A stretch of DNA of 64,000 nt from Planctomycetota bacterium (GTDB lineage Bacteria; Planctomycetota; UBA1135; GCA-002686595), in assembly GCA_016795245.1 (NCBI GenBank), contig JAEUIA010000075.1, forward strand, positions 100,737-164,736, written 5' to 3'. Shown here piece after piece: positions 36,128 through 46,272 of the stretch. Each line of letters starts with the position of its first letter. The first letter of the stretch is position 1. The position numbers and the translations under genes are program-made. Below the pieces are notes generated by a model. The model was not told the origin of the DNA and made no database searches. It was given only the letters and a program-made list of their open reading frames with translations.

Positions 36128-36311
36128 TTCTCTAGCGGCGCGGCCTTTGACTTGCGGCCTGGAAAACCAGGTGTGTCGCGCGCCGTCATGACGACGCCGT
36201 GCCCGACCGACGAGTGTGCGTGGCCCCTGAAACGTACGCCGTGAGCCGGGCCCGCTGACCTCGACTGGACAGCCGGTACCCGTACTCGCTCGCTATGCTG
36301 GACACAGCGCC

Positions 36312-37685
36312 ATGCGTCGGCTTTTCATTCTCACACTGCTCTTGACCGCCTGTGCCTGTCATCACTCGGGCTTCGAGCCTGTAATGCCGAGTGATGTCGG
36401 CGCACTCGAGCGTGAAGTGCAGGACCTGATCCATCAGAAGGCGAACCTCGTTCGTGCTTCGCCGGCAAACGCGCGCGCGCACGCCACGCTCGGTCTGGTG
36501 TACGAAGCCAACGAGCAATGGAATGAAGCGGCGCGCAGCTTCGAAAACGCCGTTGCGATCGATGACAGCCAGCCCTTGTGGGTGTTTCATCGTGGAATCG
36601 CGCTGTTCCAGGCCGGTGAAATCGAATTGGCGACAGGCGTGTTGGGCGAAGCCGCGCGCAAGCTCGACAGGGATCCGGCGGTTCAACAGCGGCTGGGCCA
36701 CGTGCTCCTGGAACAAGGCGATGTCCCGGGGGCACGCGCCGCGTTTGCGCGCGCGCTCGCAGCGGCGCCCGATTCGCCGGAGTGCCTGGCCGGAATGGCC
36801 GGCGCTGAACTCGCCGTGGAGAATTGGGACGAGGCGCTGAAACTCGCGCGGCGCGCGCTCGACATCGACCGCACCTACACCTATGCGGCCTTCGCCGCCG
36901 GGCGAGCCATGCAAGGCCTCGGGCGCGACGATGAGGCGCGTGACTTGCTCGCAGCGGGAATGGGTGCGACGCGCCGTTGGCTAGGCGATGCGCTGACGCA
37001 GGAGTTGAGAGGGTACAACCTGACTGTCAGCGGAATGATGGATGCTGCAGGCCTCGCGGCGGCCACCGGCAACCACGCGCGCGCATTGGCGCTGTACGAG
37101 AAGATCCTGGCGCGTACGCCTGAGGATCTGGAAGCACTCAACAACATGGCGGCGTGCCTGATCGACATGGGGCAGCTTGATCGCGCTGAGCAGGTGTTGG
37201 GAGCGACCTTGCATCGCTCACCCGATTCGTTCGCGACGCATCTGAACTGCGCTTCGCTCGCACTCAAGCGCGAGGACTTGCAGCGCGCGCGCCACCACGC
37301 CGATAGGGCCGTCGAACTCGGCGGCAGCATCGGTCGATCACACTACATGCGTGCCTGCGTGATGATCCTGCAAGACGATTGGGCCAACGCCGAGAAGGAG
37401 CTGCACGCCACGCTGAAGCTCGATGCGCGCAACACCAACTGCTACCTGGCGTTGTCGGATGCCGCACTGCGGCGCGACAACCTCGAAGAAGCCAGGGGTT
37501 GGTGCCGCAAGGCGATCGAAATCGACCCCAACCTCGTCCCGGCTCGCATGGAACAGTGTTCACTGGCGTTGCGTGCAGAGGACCTGGTCGAAGCTCGCGA
37601 AGCGCTCGCCGTTTTGGAACGGTTGGCGCCAGGCGCCGCGCGCACGCGATCGCTGCGAGGGCAACTTCAGGAGCGTGGGCGCTGA
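36312..37685 (+). CDS. TPR lipoprotein
   Basis: A 457-residue protein with a lipoprotein signal (MRRLFILTLLLTACAC; lipobox LTAC, Cys14) followed by about ten TPR-like helical hairpins, for example YEANEQWNEAARSFENAVAI and RRDNLEEARGWCRKAIEIDP. It is anchored in a membrane on the extracytoplasmic side. The next gene, a CRTAC1-like VCBS protein, starts 7 bp downstream, so the two form an operon. TPR plus ASPIC/UnbV protein pairs recur in Planctomycetes and Acidobacteria; a joint surface function is plausible but unproven. Confidence 0.82.
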   Translation: MRRLFILTLLLTACACHHSGFEPVMPSDVGALEREVQDLIHQKANLVRASPANARAHATLGLVYEANEQWNEAARSFENAVAIDDSQPLWVFHRGIALFQAGEIELATGVLGEAARKLDRDPAVQQRLGHVLLEQGDVPGARAAFARALAAAPDSPECLAGMAGAELAVENWDEALKLARRALDIDRTYTYAAFAAGRAMQGLGRDDEARDLLAAGMGATRRWLGDALTQELRGYNLTVSGMMDAAGLAAATGNHARALALYEKILARTPEDLEALNNMAACLIDMGQLDRAEQVLGATLHRSPDSFATHLNCASLALKREDLQRARHHADRAVELGGSIGRSHYMRACVMILQDDWANAEKELHATLKLDARNTNCYLALSDAALRRDNLEEARGWCRKAIEIDPNLVPARMEQCSLALRAEDLVEAREALAVLERLAPGAARTRSLRGQLQERGR

Positions 37686-37692
37686 GCTGCAT

Positions 37693-39396
37693 ATGAACAG
37701 AGCTCCCCTTGCCCGCAGTATCTGGCTCTCGCTGCCCGTCTGGCTTTGCGCCTGCGAACGGAACACACATCCGAATGGAACCGACAGCTCCGCGGACAAG
37801 CAGGCGTTCGCGCCCTGGTTCGAGGACGTTGCGGGACAATGCGGGTTGGACTTCACGCATATGCGCGGATTGCGACAGCGCTACTGGTTCCCGGAACTCA
37901 TGGGGTCAGGGCTGTGCTGGTTCGACTACGACGGCGACGGTCGCGTGGACCTCTTCGTAGTACAGAGCGGCGATCTCGAACCCGGCGACCAGACCGTTCC
38001 GCGCAGCAAGCTCTTTCGTAACCTGGGCGACGGCCGCTTCGCGGACGTAACCGAGAGCGCCGGCCTCAGCACACCTGGTTTTGGCATGGGCTGCACCGTC
38101 GCTGACTGCGACGGCGACGGAGACGTCGATCTCTACGTCACGAATGTCGGCGCGAACATCCTCTACCGCAACAACGGCGACGGTACGTTCACCGATGTCA
38201 CTGCCGATGCGGGCGTTGGCGACATGGGTTGGGGCACGAGCGCCGGCTTCTTCGACTGCGAGGGTGATGGTGATCTCGATCTTTGGGTCGTGAATTATGT
38301 GCGCTGGAGAAAGGACCTCGAGATCGCCTGCAAGTCGCCCTACGGCGAGCGCGACTACTGTTCACCCAACAACTACAACGCTCCGTCGCAATGCGTGCTG
38401 TACATCAACGATGGGCAGGGCCGTTTTCGCGACGAGAGCTCCGCCTCCGGACTGGCCGCAGCGTTCGGCAACGGGCTTGGATTGGCCCTGTGCGATTTTG
38501 ACGGTGACGGACGAATCGATGTCTATGTGTCGAACGACGGAATGGCCAACCAGCTCTGGATGAACCGCGGCGACAGCAAGTTCGTGGACGAGGCCCTCAT
38601 GCGCGGCTGCGCGGTCAACGCAAACGGTGCGGCCGAAGCCAGCATGGGAACCGTCGCCGGCGATTTCGATCAGGACGGCGACGTCGATCTGTTCATAACC
38701 AATTTGCGCGGTGAAACCAACACTCTCTACAGCAACGACGGGCAAGGTCGGATGCGCGATCACTCTGCCCGTTCCGGTCTGGCCGCGGCAAGCTTGCAAT
38801 TCACGGGCTTCGGCGATGCTTTGGCCGACTTCGATCACGACGGCATCCTCGATCTGTTTGTCGCGAACGGGCGTGTCAGCCATGCAAAGCCTGTTTTCTC
38901 TGAGAGCGACATCTACGCCGAGCCCAAGCAGCTTTTCCGGGGCGTCGGCGACCTGCGGTTTGAGGAAGTCGCACACGGTGGCCTCGCGCGCGCCCTCCTG
39001 GGCAACAGCCGCGGACTGGCTGTCGCCGACTACGACGACGACGGCGACTTGGACATCGCTGTCAACGAGAACAATGGACGCCTGAGGCTCCTGCGCAACG
39101 TGAGCGCGAAGCGCGGACACTGGACGAAGCTGTCCGTGCTCGACATCGCCGGCGCACCTGCTCTAGGTGCACGCCTGGCGATCGACGTAGGTGGACGGAT
39201 CATCCACCGCGATGTAGCGGTTTGCTCAAGCTATTGTTCGGCCGGCGACGCGCGCGTGCACTGTGGTCTGGGCGCAGTGAGCGTGCTCGAGCACATCAAA
39301 GTTCGCTGGACCGACGGTTCGCGCGAGCACTTCGGCCCGCTCCCCGCGGATCGGATCCATGAGTTGCGACGGGGGCGAGGTCGCTCCACGCGCTGA
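37693..39396 (+). CDS. CRTAC1-like protein with VCBS/FG-GAP repeats and ASPIC/UnbV domain
   Basis: Exported 567-residue protein with a hydrophobic signal rich in cysteine at its end (LSLPVWLCAC). At least seven calcium-binding-like DxDxDGxxD repeats are visible: DYDGDGRVDLFVV, DCDGDGDVDLYVT, DCEGDGDLDLWVV, DFDGDGRIDVYVS, DFDQDGDVDLFIT, DFDHDGILDLFVA and DYDDDGDLDIAVN. This pattern suits a seven-bladed integrin-alpha-like propeller. The last ~70 residues (IKVRWTDGSREHFGPLPADR) match the ASPIC/UnbV domain. Probably a surface adhesion or binding protein; ligand unknown. Confidence 0.9.
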   Translation: MNRAPLARSIWLSLPVWLCACERNTHPNGTDSSADKQAFAPWFEDVAGQCGLDFTHMRGLRQRYWFPELMGSGLCWFDYDGDGRVDLFVVQSGDLEPGDQTVPRSKLFRNLGDGRFADVTESAGLSTPGFGMGCTVADCDGDGDVDLYVTNVGANILYRNNGDGTFTDVTADAGVGDMGWGTSAGFFDCEGDGDLDLWVVNYVRWRKDLEIACKSPYGERDYCSPNNYNAPSQCVLYINDGQGRFRDESSASGLAAAFGNGLGLALCDFDGDGRIDVYVSNDGMANQLWMNRGDSKFVDEALMRGCAVNANGAAEASMGTVAGDFDQDGDVDLFITNLRGETNTLYSNDGQGRMRDHSARSGLAAASLQFTGFGDALADFDHDGILDLFVANGRVSHAKPVFSESDIYAEPKQLFRGVGDLRFEEVAHGGLARALLGNSRGLAVADYDDDGDLDIAVNENNGRLRLLRNVSAKRGHWTKLSVLDIAGAPALGARLAIDVGGRIIHRDVAVCSSYCSAGDARVHCGLGAVSVLEHIKVRWTDGSREHFGPLPADRIHELRRGRGRSTR

Positions 39397-39451
39397 ACGC
39401 TCCGTCCCGCGCGCCTGATTCCGATCATTCACAGGGCTATTCACCGCAGAC

Positions 39452-39991
39452 ATGAGTGTGAGCAACGTTGGCAAGGACCTGTCCATCGAACTCAATGGCC
39501 CGCCGGATGAGTCCGGCGAGTCCGCGGAAGTGCGTGCCATGATGGCCGCTCTGCAGACCGCTGTCGTCGCGGCCTGGCCGGGCGCTGTGTGGCAGTACAC
39601 GCACGGGAACGACACAGTGCCGCGCGTCATCGCCGCACTGGCGAAGCGCGTTGCCGCCCACAAACCGGATCCGGAGCGCGGGAGTGATCGCTACTACGGG
39701 CCGTTGGGCCACCTGGTCGCACACGCTTCCGGACGCACGCTGGTGTTCGGTGTCGAATTGCACGCCGAGTGGCGCGGCCCATGGCGGCTCGTGATCGAAC
39801 CGCGATTGCGGCGACGGTTGCTCGGATTCATCACCAGCGATCGCATTCCCGGATCACGCGAGTTGGATGGGCCGACGGCGACGGCCTTGAGCAGCGTCTT
39901 GTCCCAGGTCACGGCGCAGGGCGGTGAATCCGCCCGTTTGATCGCAGGCGACCGTCACTGGCAACGCACGGCGACTCTGGTTTTCCCGTAG
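39452..39991 (+). CDS. Uncharacterised small protein
   Basis: A 179-residue protein with no signal peptide, membrane segment or motif I recognise. It has a helical N-terminal part (RAMMAALQTAVVAAWPGAVW) and a basic middle (WRLVIEPRLRRRLLGFITSD). It starts 55 bp after the CRTAC1-like gene and has the same coding style, so it is probably real and may be co-transcribed. It ends 22 bp from the convergent beta-helix gene. Confidence 0.5.
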   Translation: MSVSNVGKDLSIELNGPPDESGESAEVRAMMAALQTAVVAAWPGAVWQYTHGNDTVPRVIAALAKRVAAHKPDPERGSDRYYGPLGHLVAHASGRTLVFGVELHAEWRGPWRLVIEPRLRRRLLGFITSDRIPGSRELDGPTATALSSVLSQVTAQGGESARLIAGDRHWQRTATLVFP

Positions 39992-40013
39992 CGTCTGCGC
40001 CGCCGGACGACGC

Positions 40014-43000
40014 TCACGGCGTCCAGGTCTCGAGCTGCGCGTAGTAGCTGTCCCACTCCGCATCGCTCGCACCGGGTTGCGGCGCCAACGGGCGCGGGTT
40101 CGTGTTCGCGGCACGCGGCCTGTTGTCGGAGCGCTCGATCGTTTCGTTCCGCAGGAAGTCTCCGTACTGGTTGTAGACAACCCTGACCCCGTAGTACCGG
40201 TTTGGGATGCCGGTGCGCTCCGCCTCCATGCGCGCATACAACGCTCCCGCCCACGTGGGCTTCGCCGGTTCGATGTACGTGCTGCTCTGCGAACCCTTCT
40301 GCAGGAGTTGCAAGCGCTTGCGCAACTCGGAACTCAGGTTGGGAGACGTCAGCACGTGCGCGATCTGGTCCGCCGTGAGACGACTCGGCTGGTACTTGGA
40401 GAGCAATTCCGCGCGCGCAACGGCGTCGAGACCGTCGGCCAGTGCGAGACACTGTTCGACGCGACCCTGCTTGCGCGCATCCAAGCACATGGCGAGGCGG
40501 GCCTTGGAATCAGCTTGGGCTTGATCCATGCCTTGCATGCGCGCCTTCACATACGGTTGTTCGGTGGCCGGCGTGTTCTGGTAGAACGCGCGCAAGGCCG
40601 GTTCGAAGGCCGCGAAGATGCGCATGTTGTCGTTTCCTCCGCCGAGGTCGGACATCGCCAACGTGATCAATTCCTCGACACCCTTGCGCGGGTCCGTGCG
40701 CGCGAGAGCCGACAGGCGCGGTTCGATGCGCGACAGCACTGCGTCAACGCGTTCGGACTCCGGCACGAGGTTCCAGATGCGCGGCGCCGCCTGTGCGAGC
40801 AGCGCTCCGCCGCCGGCCGGCCAACCTTGTGCCAGCCATTCGTCGACGAGGCGCAGCCGTTCGATGCGCATTGTGCGCTCGTGTTCTTCCGGATCCGCGC
40901 TCAACGCGATCGCGATGGGCCGATGGCCGTCGAAGCCTGGGTCCTCCGGACGCGGCGCGCTCCACGTGAACTCCTTCTCCAGCCACAGACGCAGACGCAG
41001 ATCGAGCATCGCGGCCATGACGGCGTCGCCCGCTAGATCCGCCGTCGGGACGACGTTGAGCATCCAGATGCCGAGCCTGCCGCTGACCGAACAACTCTCG
41101 CCGACGTCGAAGCGCAGCCCGCGCGGATCGCGCGCGATCACGTTCGTGCCGAACGCCAGCGTGCCCTGACGCAGCGTCACCAGCTTGGGCACGACTTCGC
41201 CCGGAACTACGTTGCGCAACATCGGCACGTCGTAACGCTCGCCCTGGCGTTCGATCGCAACTCCAGCGCCCACGAGCATGAGTTCGTTGATCACGACATT
41301 CGCGCCACGAATCATGAGCGTGTCACGGCCGGCAGCGACGTGCACGACCGTCTGCTGCATGCCCGCCCCTTCCAGGTTTACGTCGCGCACGATTTCGGAA
41401 CTGATCACGTGCACACCAGCGCCGAGCAGGATTTTGCGGCCGGGTTCGGCGGCGGCGAGGGCCTGATCCAAGCTCGCGAAGTCGCCCGGCACGCGCAGCT
41501 CCGAGAGGTCTGCTTGCGGCGCATTGCGCGCCGCGCCGTACGCCGTCCATCCCGGCAGGTCCGCGCTGTGCTTGACCGTGCGCTGAAACGAACAGGCTTC
41601 GGCGGTGACATCCGCGGAAGCGACCGGGTCCAGATCCACGATACGGCAGCGCTGCAGTGTCGCGCGGGCGCCATCCGAGGCCTCGACGACAGGGCGAAGG
41701 CTGCGGTTCGTGGGCGGATTTCCGAGGAAGCGACAATCTTCAGCCAGAACGCTCGCTTCCTTGGAGTCGACGCGGATCGGCGCACCGTAGCTCACCGACT
41801 GTTGGAGTATGCAGCGCACGAGCTCGGCGCGCCCGCTGTGCACGTTCAAGGGTCGATCGGAAATCAGCGGATGATCCCAGACACAGTCCTCGAAGCGCAC
41901 GCGCGCGGCGCGGCCGCGCAATTGGCACTCGCGGGAAAAGGTGACGTCGTGGAACTCCGACGGAGCCTCCGTGCCTGCCTCGTCTTCGGCGGTGAACCAC
42001 CAGGGCGCTGTAGATTGAACGCGCCGGGCGACGACGCGCCCGCCGTGCACTTGGACCCAGCTGTCCCAGCGCAACTCCGCGAGACGCAAGCAGACGTCCG
42101 GACTGAGTTCGATCTCGATGCCGCCTTGTTCGCGTTTCGCGTTCGTCACGACTGTGTCGACGCCGACCCCGACTAGGTCGATGCCGGCGGAAATCGTCTC
42201 GGGCGCGTTGTACGTTCCACGCGCCAGCACGATGCGTCGCGCGCCCTCGGGAAATTCGCGCAACGCAGCCTGGATGTCGTGCGCTTCCCCCGGAATTCGC
42301 ACGGCGACAGCGGACGGATCGGGCAGCACGACCAGCGGCTCCGGCGCGTACTCCGGCAAGGGTGGCGCCTCTCTCCAGTCCACGTGACCTGAGTAGTGCG
42401 CCAGGAATCCGCGCGCTGCGATGGCAGCCGTGCCCGAACCCGCGGCATCGCGCGCCCACAATTGTGCCGCGCGCGCGCGTTCGCGGCGCATGAGTGCAGC
42501 GACGCCTCCCCAAAGCGGAACAGACGCATCGTTCTGGATCAACGCGCGGGCCGCCACGGAGACAGGATCCGCGTCCAGCCGTCCCGCCAGACGCGCGAGG
42601 GTCATTTCCGCCTGCCCGTCCAGCTTCTCGTCCAGGACGGCGAGCGTGGCCGCCGCCCACAAGCGCGCAGCTTCGTCCCAATGTCCGAGGTGCTCGCTCA
42701 CGCGCCGGCGTTGGCCGTCGTCGAATACACGGCCGGTCTCGCGCGTCCCGAGCGCGAACGCAATCGCCGCCCACGGGTTGCCGGGTTCGGAACGCACCAC
42801 ATCGCGCGCGGCGAGCGCGGCTTCGTCGAGGCAACCGAGGCGCACTAGACACGCGAGATAGCGTTGCTCGACAGTCGCGTTCGCGGGATCGAGCTCGAGC
42901 GCGCGTTCCGCGGCCAGCAAGGTCGCGCGCACGTCGCCGAGCAGCTCCGTCGTCGCCGCGCGGATCGCCCAACCGACCGCGCTACCGGGATCACGTCGCA

Positions 43001-43955
43001 GACCGGAGTCCACCGCCGCCAGCGCGAGCACCGTCTCGCCGCGACGGTTGTGCATCACCGTCTTCTTGAACCACGGATCCGCCGCGAAGGTGTCCGCCGC
43101 GCACGCCTGCGCGAGCAACTCTGCTTCACGCGCGTCGCGGTCAGGCGCATCCGCGGAGAGCGCGCCGATCTGCGCGAGGAGTTCGTTGCAGCGCGCACGA
43201 TCTCGATCGGTCAGCCCCGCGACGATATCGCTTGGCGGATACATGGCGTACGTCCAATCGGGCGGACCTTCCGCGGTCTCGCCGCGCCACGCTGAGCGCA
43301 ACCCCAACGCATCCTGCCGCAAGATCGTGTCGCACTCGGCTTCCAACGCCACGAAGTCGCCGCGCAACTTGCCGCGGACCGCGTTGAGCTCGTCGATCAG
43401 CGGCGTGGGATCTTCCGTGGACAGATCGCCGCGCAGCCCGATCCACACGCGCAACAGAGTCGCCTCCGGCGTGGAATCGTCCGGTGCGAGCGTTGCGATC
43501 ACATCCAAGGCAGCCTTGGACTCGCCCTGGAAGATGAGCCACGCAGCCAGCGCGCGCGGATCGTCGTTCGAGGGACGCGTGCTGTGTCGCGCCACGAACT
43601 CCGCGCGGTTCCACGCGTCACTTGCCAGCGCGTCGAGGATCGGGCCGCGTACGTCGACTTCGTCTTCGTCATCCGAACCGTCCGACGCACCCAGCACCGC
43701 GAGCGTCGGGGCTCCGCCGCGGCGCAAGATCTCCGCCGTCTCGAATGACGTGAGCTCGCCGTTTTCCGCGTGCGACCTGGCCCACGCCAACTCTTCGATC
43801 CACGTTCCACCGGGGGAGTGGGCAGCGAACCGTGACGGACTCTGCGCGGGTGATGCGGGGTCGCCGCGCATGCGCGCTGAGTGTGCCGAGAGGGAGAGCG
43901 TCAGAAGCGCGACCAACAGCGAGGCGCGCTGTCGCAGGGAAGTTTGGGTCATCAT
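40014..43955 (-). CDS. Large exported protein with TPR region and two beta-helix domains
   Basis: A 1313-residue protein starting with a signal peptide (LRQRASLLVALLTLSLSAHS). A TPR-like helical region lies around residues 300-480 (LLAAERALELDPANATVEQR). Two right-handed beta-helix domains follow, each opening with a pectate-lyase-type entry: HDIQAALREFPEGARRIVLA then RGTY, and DFASLDQALAAAEPGRKILL then GAGVHV. Each is followed by stacked short repeats such as LVGVGVDTVV and NVVINELMLVGAGVAI. The C-terminal 300 residues are helical with an acidic/aromatic tail. Catalytic residues of a polysaccharide lyase were not identified, so a binding or surface structural role is as likely as an enzyme. 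ATG 43955 has a second in-frame ATG next to it and no ribosome site. Confidence 0.75.
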   Translation of the reverse strand: MMTQTSLRQRASLLVALLTLSLSAHSARMRGDPASPAQSPSRFAAHSPGGTWIEELAWARSHAENGELTSFETAEILRRGGAPTLAVLGASDGSDDEDEVDVRGPILDALASDAWNRAEFVARHSTRPSNDDPRALAAWLIFQGESKAALDVIATLAPDDSTPEATLLRVWIGLRGDLSTEDPTPLIDELNAVRGKLRGDFVALEAECDTILRQDALGLRSAWRGETAEGPPDWTYAMYPPSDIVAGLTDRDRARCNELLAQIGALSADAPDRDAREAELLAQACAADTFAADPWFKKTVMHNRRGETVLALAAVDSGLRRDPGSAVGWAIRAATTELLGDVRATLLAAERALELDPANATVEQRYLACLVRLGCLDEAALAARDVVRSEPGNPWAAIAFALGTRETGRVFDDGQRRRVSEHLGHWDEAARLWAAATLAVLDEKLDGQAEMTLARLAGRLDADPVSVAARALIQNDASVPLWGGVAALMRRERARAAQLWARDAAGSGTAAIAARGFLAHYSGHVDWREAPPLPEYAPEPLVVLPDPSAVAVRIPGEAHDIQAALREFPEGARRIVLARGTYNAPETISAGIDLVGVGVDTVVTNAKREQGGIEIELSPDVCLRLAELRWDSWVQVHGGRVVARRVQSTAPWWFTAEDEAGTEAPSEFHDVTFSRECQLRGRAARVRFEDCVWDHPLISDRPLNVHSGRAELVRCILQQSVSYGAPIRVDSKEASVLAEDCRFLGNPPTNRSLRPVVEASDGARATLQRCRIVDLDPVASADVTAEACSFQRTVKHSADLPGWTAYGAARNAPQADLSELRVPGDFASLDQALAAAEPGRKILLGAGVHVISSEIVRDVNLEGAGMQQTVVHVAAGRDTLMIRGANVVINELMLVGAGVAIERQGERYDVPMLRNVVPGEVVPKLVTLRQGTLAFGTNVIARDPRGLRFDVGESCSVSGRLGIWMLNVVPTADLAGDAVMAAMLDLRLRLWLEKEFTWSAPRPEDPGFDGHRPIAIALSADPEEHERTMRIERLRLVDEWLAQGWPAGGGALLAQAAPRIWNLVPESERVDAVLSRIEPRLSALARTDPRKGVEELITLAMSDLGGGNDNMRIFAAFEPALRAFYQNTPATEQPYVKARMQGMDQAQADSKARLAMCLDARKQGRVEQCLALADGLDAVARAELLSKYQPSRLTADQIAHVLTSPNLSSELRKRLQLLQKGSQSSTYIEPAKPTWAGALYARMEAERTGIPNRYYGVRVVYNQYGDFLRNETIERSDNRPRAANTNPRPLAPQPGASDAEWDSYYAQLETWTP

Positions 43956-44179
43956 GGAGGCATTCCAGACTGCCTGATCGACCACTTCCGATGTAGACCT
44001 GACGGTGCCGGCGCGGGAGTCTTGGGGCGCGAGTTCGAACCTGTGCCACTCTCTCGCAAGCTGCAAACTGCTGGCGGTACGGCTGTCCGGTCCTGCAGCC
44101 ATCAAGTTCCATGCGGCCAACCTGGCGCCCCGCGGACGGGTTCGTCAGGTCCTTCGGCAGTGCCCGCGGCGGAGCGAAT

Positions 44180-46093
44180 TCACTCGCTGAGCGACCCGCG
44201 CAGGAACTCGAGGAACTTCGCCTCGGGAATCAACCCGGCCTTCTTGCGCAGCACCTTGCCCGTCTGCGGATCGATGATCACGTAGTAGGGATTGGCCGGT
44301 GAACCCGCCTTCTCCTCCTGGAGTTTGCGGTTCTCTTCTTCGCGCGGACCGCCGTCGGTGTGCAATCGCGCTTCGATGTAGTCTTTCTGGAGAGCTCCGG
44401 CGACCGCCGGTTTGGGGAAGAGTTTTTCTTCCATGATCCGGCAGTTCACTCATGTGAAGCCGGTGAAGTTCACGAGCAGCAGCTTGTCTTCGCTCTTGGC
44501 GCGAGCGAGCGCGCCCTCGAAATCATCCTTGATGATCGTGTGGCCGGTGACTTTGGCCACCGCGCCCTCGCCGCCGCCGCCGATGCGCGTCGAGTAATTC
44601 GGCACGAGCGCCGTCATCACCGGGTCGAGCGAGTGACCGAGTCCGCCGTACAGGCAGTACACCGCGAACAACGCTGTCGCAGTCGCGCCGACCATGCGCT
44701 TCGGTGTGATCGAAGCCTGGTCCTCCTGGCCGTACTCGTCCTTCATGCGGAACATGGCGAACAAGAACAGCGCGGCGATCGCGAAGATCCCAAACCACAG
44801 GAACAGGAACAGTTCGCGCGACAACACGCCACAACCCCACACCAGGTCCGCATTCGAGAGGAACTTCAGCGCTGCTGCGACCTCGACGAAGCCCAGGAAC
44901 ACCTTGAGCGTGTGCATCCACTCGCCGCTCTTCGGCATCGCCTTGACCTTGGCGGGCACCATCGACAGGAACACGAACGGAATCGCCATCGTCAGGCCGA
45001 ACACGCCCATGCCGAGCGCGATGCGTCCCAGTCCGCCGCTGGCGGCCCCCGTCGACAACAACGTGCCGACGAACGGTGCGGTACACGTGAACGAAGTGAC
45101 GACGAGCGTCGCGCCCATCAGAAACACGCCCAGGTAGCCGCCCTTTTGCGAGGCGCTGCCGGCTGCGGTCATCAAGAAGCGCGGTGGGTTCAACGTCAGC
45201 ACGCCGAACAAGGTGAGCGCGAACAGGAGGAAGAACCCGCCGATGATCAGGTTCGTCACCGGGTGCGTCGCGAATCGAATGATCAGCGGACCGATCACGA
45301 TGCCGATCAACACGAAGATCAAGACGATCCCCGCGCCGTACGCCAAGGACAGCGGCAACGTGCTCGACTTGCGCGCGTCGGCCTGCTTCGTGAAGTAGCT
45401 GATCGTGATCGGGATCATCGGGTACGTGCACGGCATCAAGAGCGTGAACAAACCCCAGCCCACGGCCGAGACCAGGAACCAGAACAGGCTCGACTCGCCG
45501 CCGGGCTCCTCGTCTTGGCTCGCCGACTGCTTCGTCGTCGTCGTCGCAGCTTTCGGCGTGGCGGCACCTTCACCGGCCGTTGCGCTCAGGTCCTTCGGAA
45601 AGTCCGCGAAAAGCTTGTCCTCGCCCGATCCGCCGAATTGGGCCTTTTCCTCGAACGGCACGCAGATACCCGAACCGCCGTCCGTGCAAGTCTGACCGGT
45701 GACTGTGATCGCAAGGTCTTCGAGCTTCGCTGTCGCCGTCTTCTTTCCGGCGCGATAGATGATGACGCGACCATGGTGGATGTTGACGTCGAGCGGTGTG
45801 CCGAAATCCTGCACTTCGATCTCGGGCTTTGGAAAGCGCCAGTCACCCCACGTGAATCCGTCGCCGGTCAACTCGGGCGCGGTCGCCTGCGCGAACGCAC
45901 CTTCGGGCCCGACATCCTCCATCGTCGGACCGCTGTAGATGTGCCAACCCTTCTCGACCTCGATCACGAGCGCGAGTCTCACCGCGTCGCCTTCGCTGCG
46001 CGCAAAGAGCGCAATCGATGCGTGCTGCTCCTCGGCGGTGGTGGGCAGGACGAGCCCGAACAGGCACGTGAGGAGGAGCAGGATGGACTTCAT
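44180..46093 (-). CDS. dsbD: Thiol:disulfide interchange protein DsbD, candidate selenoprotein (in-frame TGA at residue 548)
   Basis: Carries electrons from the cytoplasm to periplasmic thiol-disulfide partners. The 637-residue reading has a signal peptide, an N-terminal DsbD alpha domain with Cys136 and Cys144 (TCTDGGSGICVPFEEK), about eight membrane segments with catalytic Cys222 (MPCTYPMIPIT) and Cys337 (SFTCTAPFVG), and a C-terminal thioredoxin domain. The thioredoxin motif should read FTGFTCxNC. Here it is FTGFT-TGA-VNCRIMEEKLF, with TGA at 44450-44452 and the second Cys at 551. After the TGA, 89 codons continue as thioredoxin (NPYYVIIDPQTGKVLRKKAG). This fits a selenocysteine at the first redox position. 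A stop mutation or sequencing error is the alternative. Confidence 0.85.
44406..44442 (-). other. Candidate SECIS-like hairpin after the dsbD TGA
   Basis: Downstream of the TGA the minus strand can fold as a lower 5-bp stem (GCCGG with CCGGC), an internal loop, an upper 6-bp stem (GGAAGA 44427-44432 with TCTTCC 44416-44421) and a 5-nt loop AAAAC. The loop begins 24 nt from the TGA, inside the range of bacterial SECIS elements. The guanine usually found at the start of the loop is missing, so this is only a candidate. Confidence 0.35.
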
Positions 46094-46272
46094 GCGGGAG
46101 CGGTACGTGAGATCGGCGAGCTTGGGAGTGAGAATCCGGATCGTAGCGTCTACGACGCCTTTTCGTCCCCGTGAGGGCGGCAGAGCCGCTTCAGCGAAAG
46201 GGTTTCGTGTCCGATGAGCGTTTCGGGCCTATTCTGGACCGACGTCCCCCACCCCGCCTCGAGATCAAGCCC

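Noticed and set aside
44180..44449. Separate small thioredoxin gene after dsbD
   Set aside because: It is in frame with dsbD, lacks its own start signal and supplies exactly the missing half of the DsbD thioredoxin domain.
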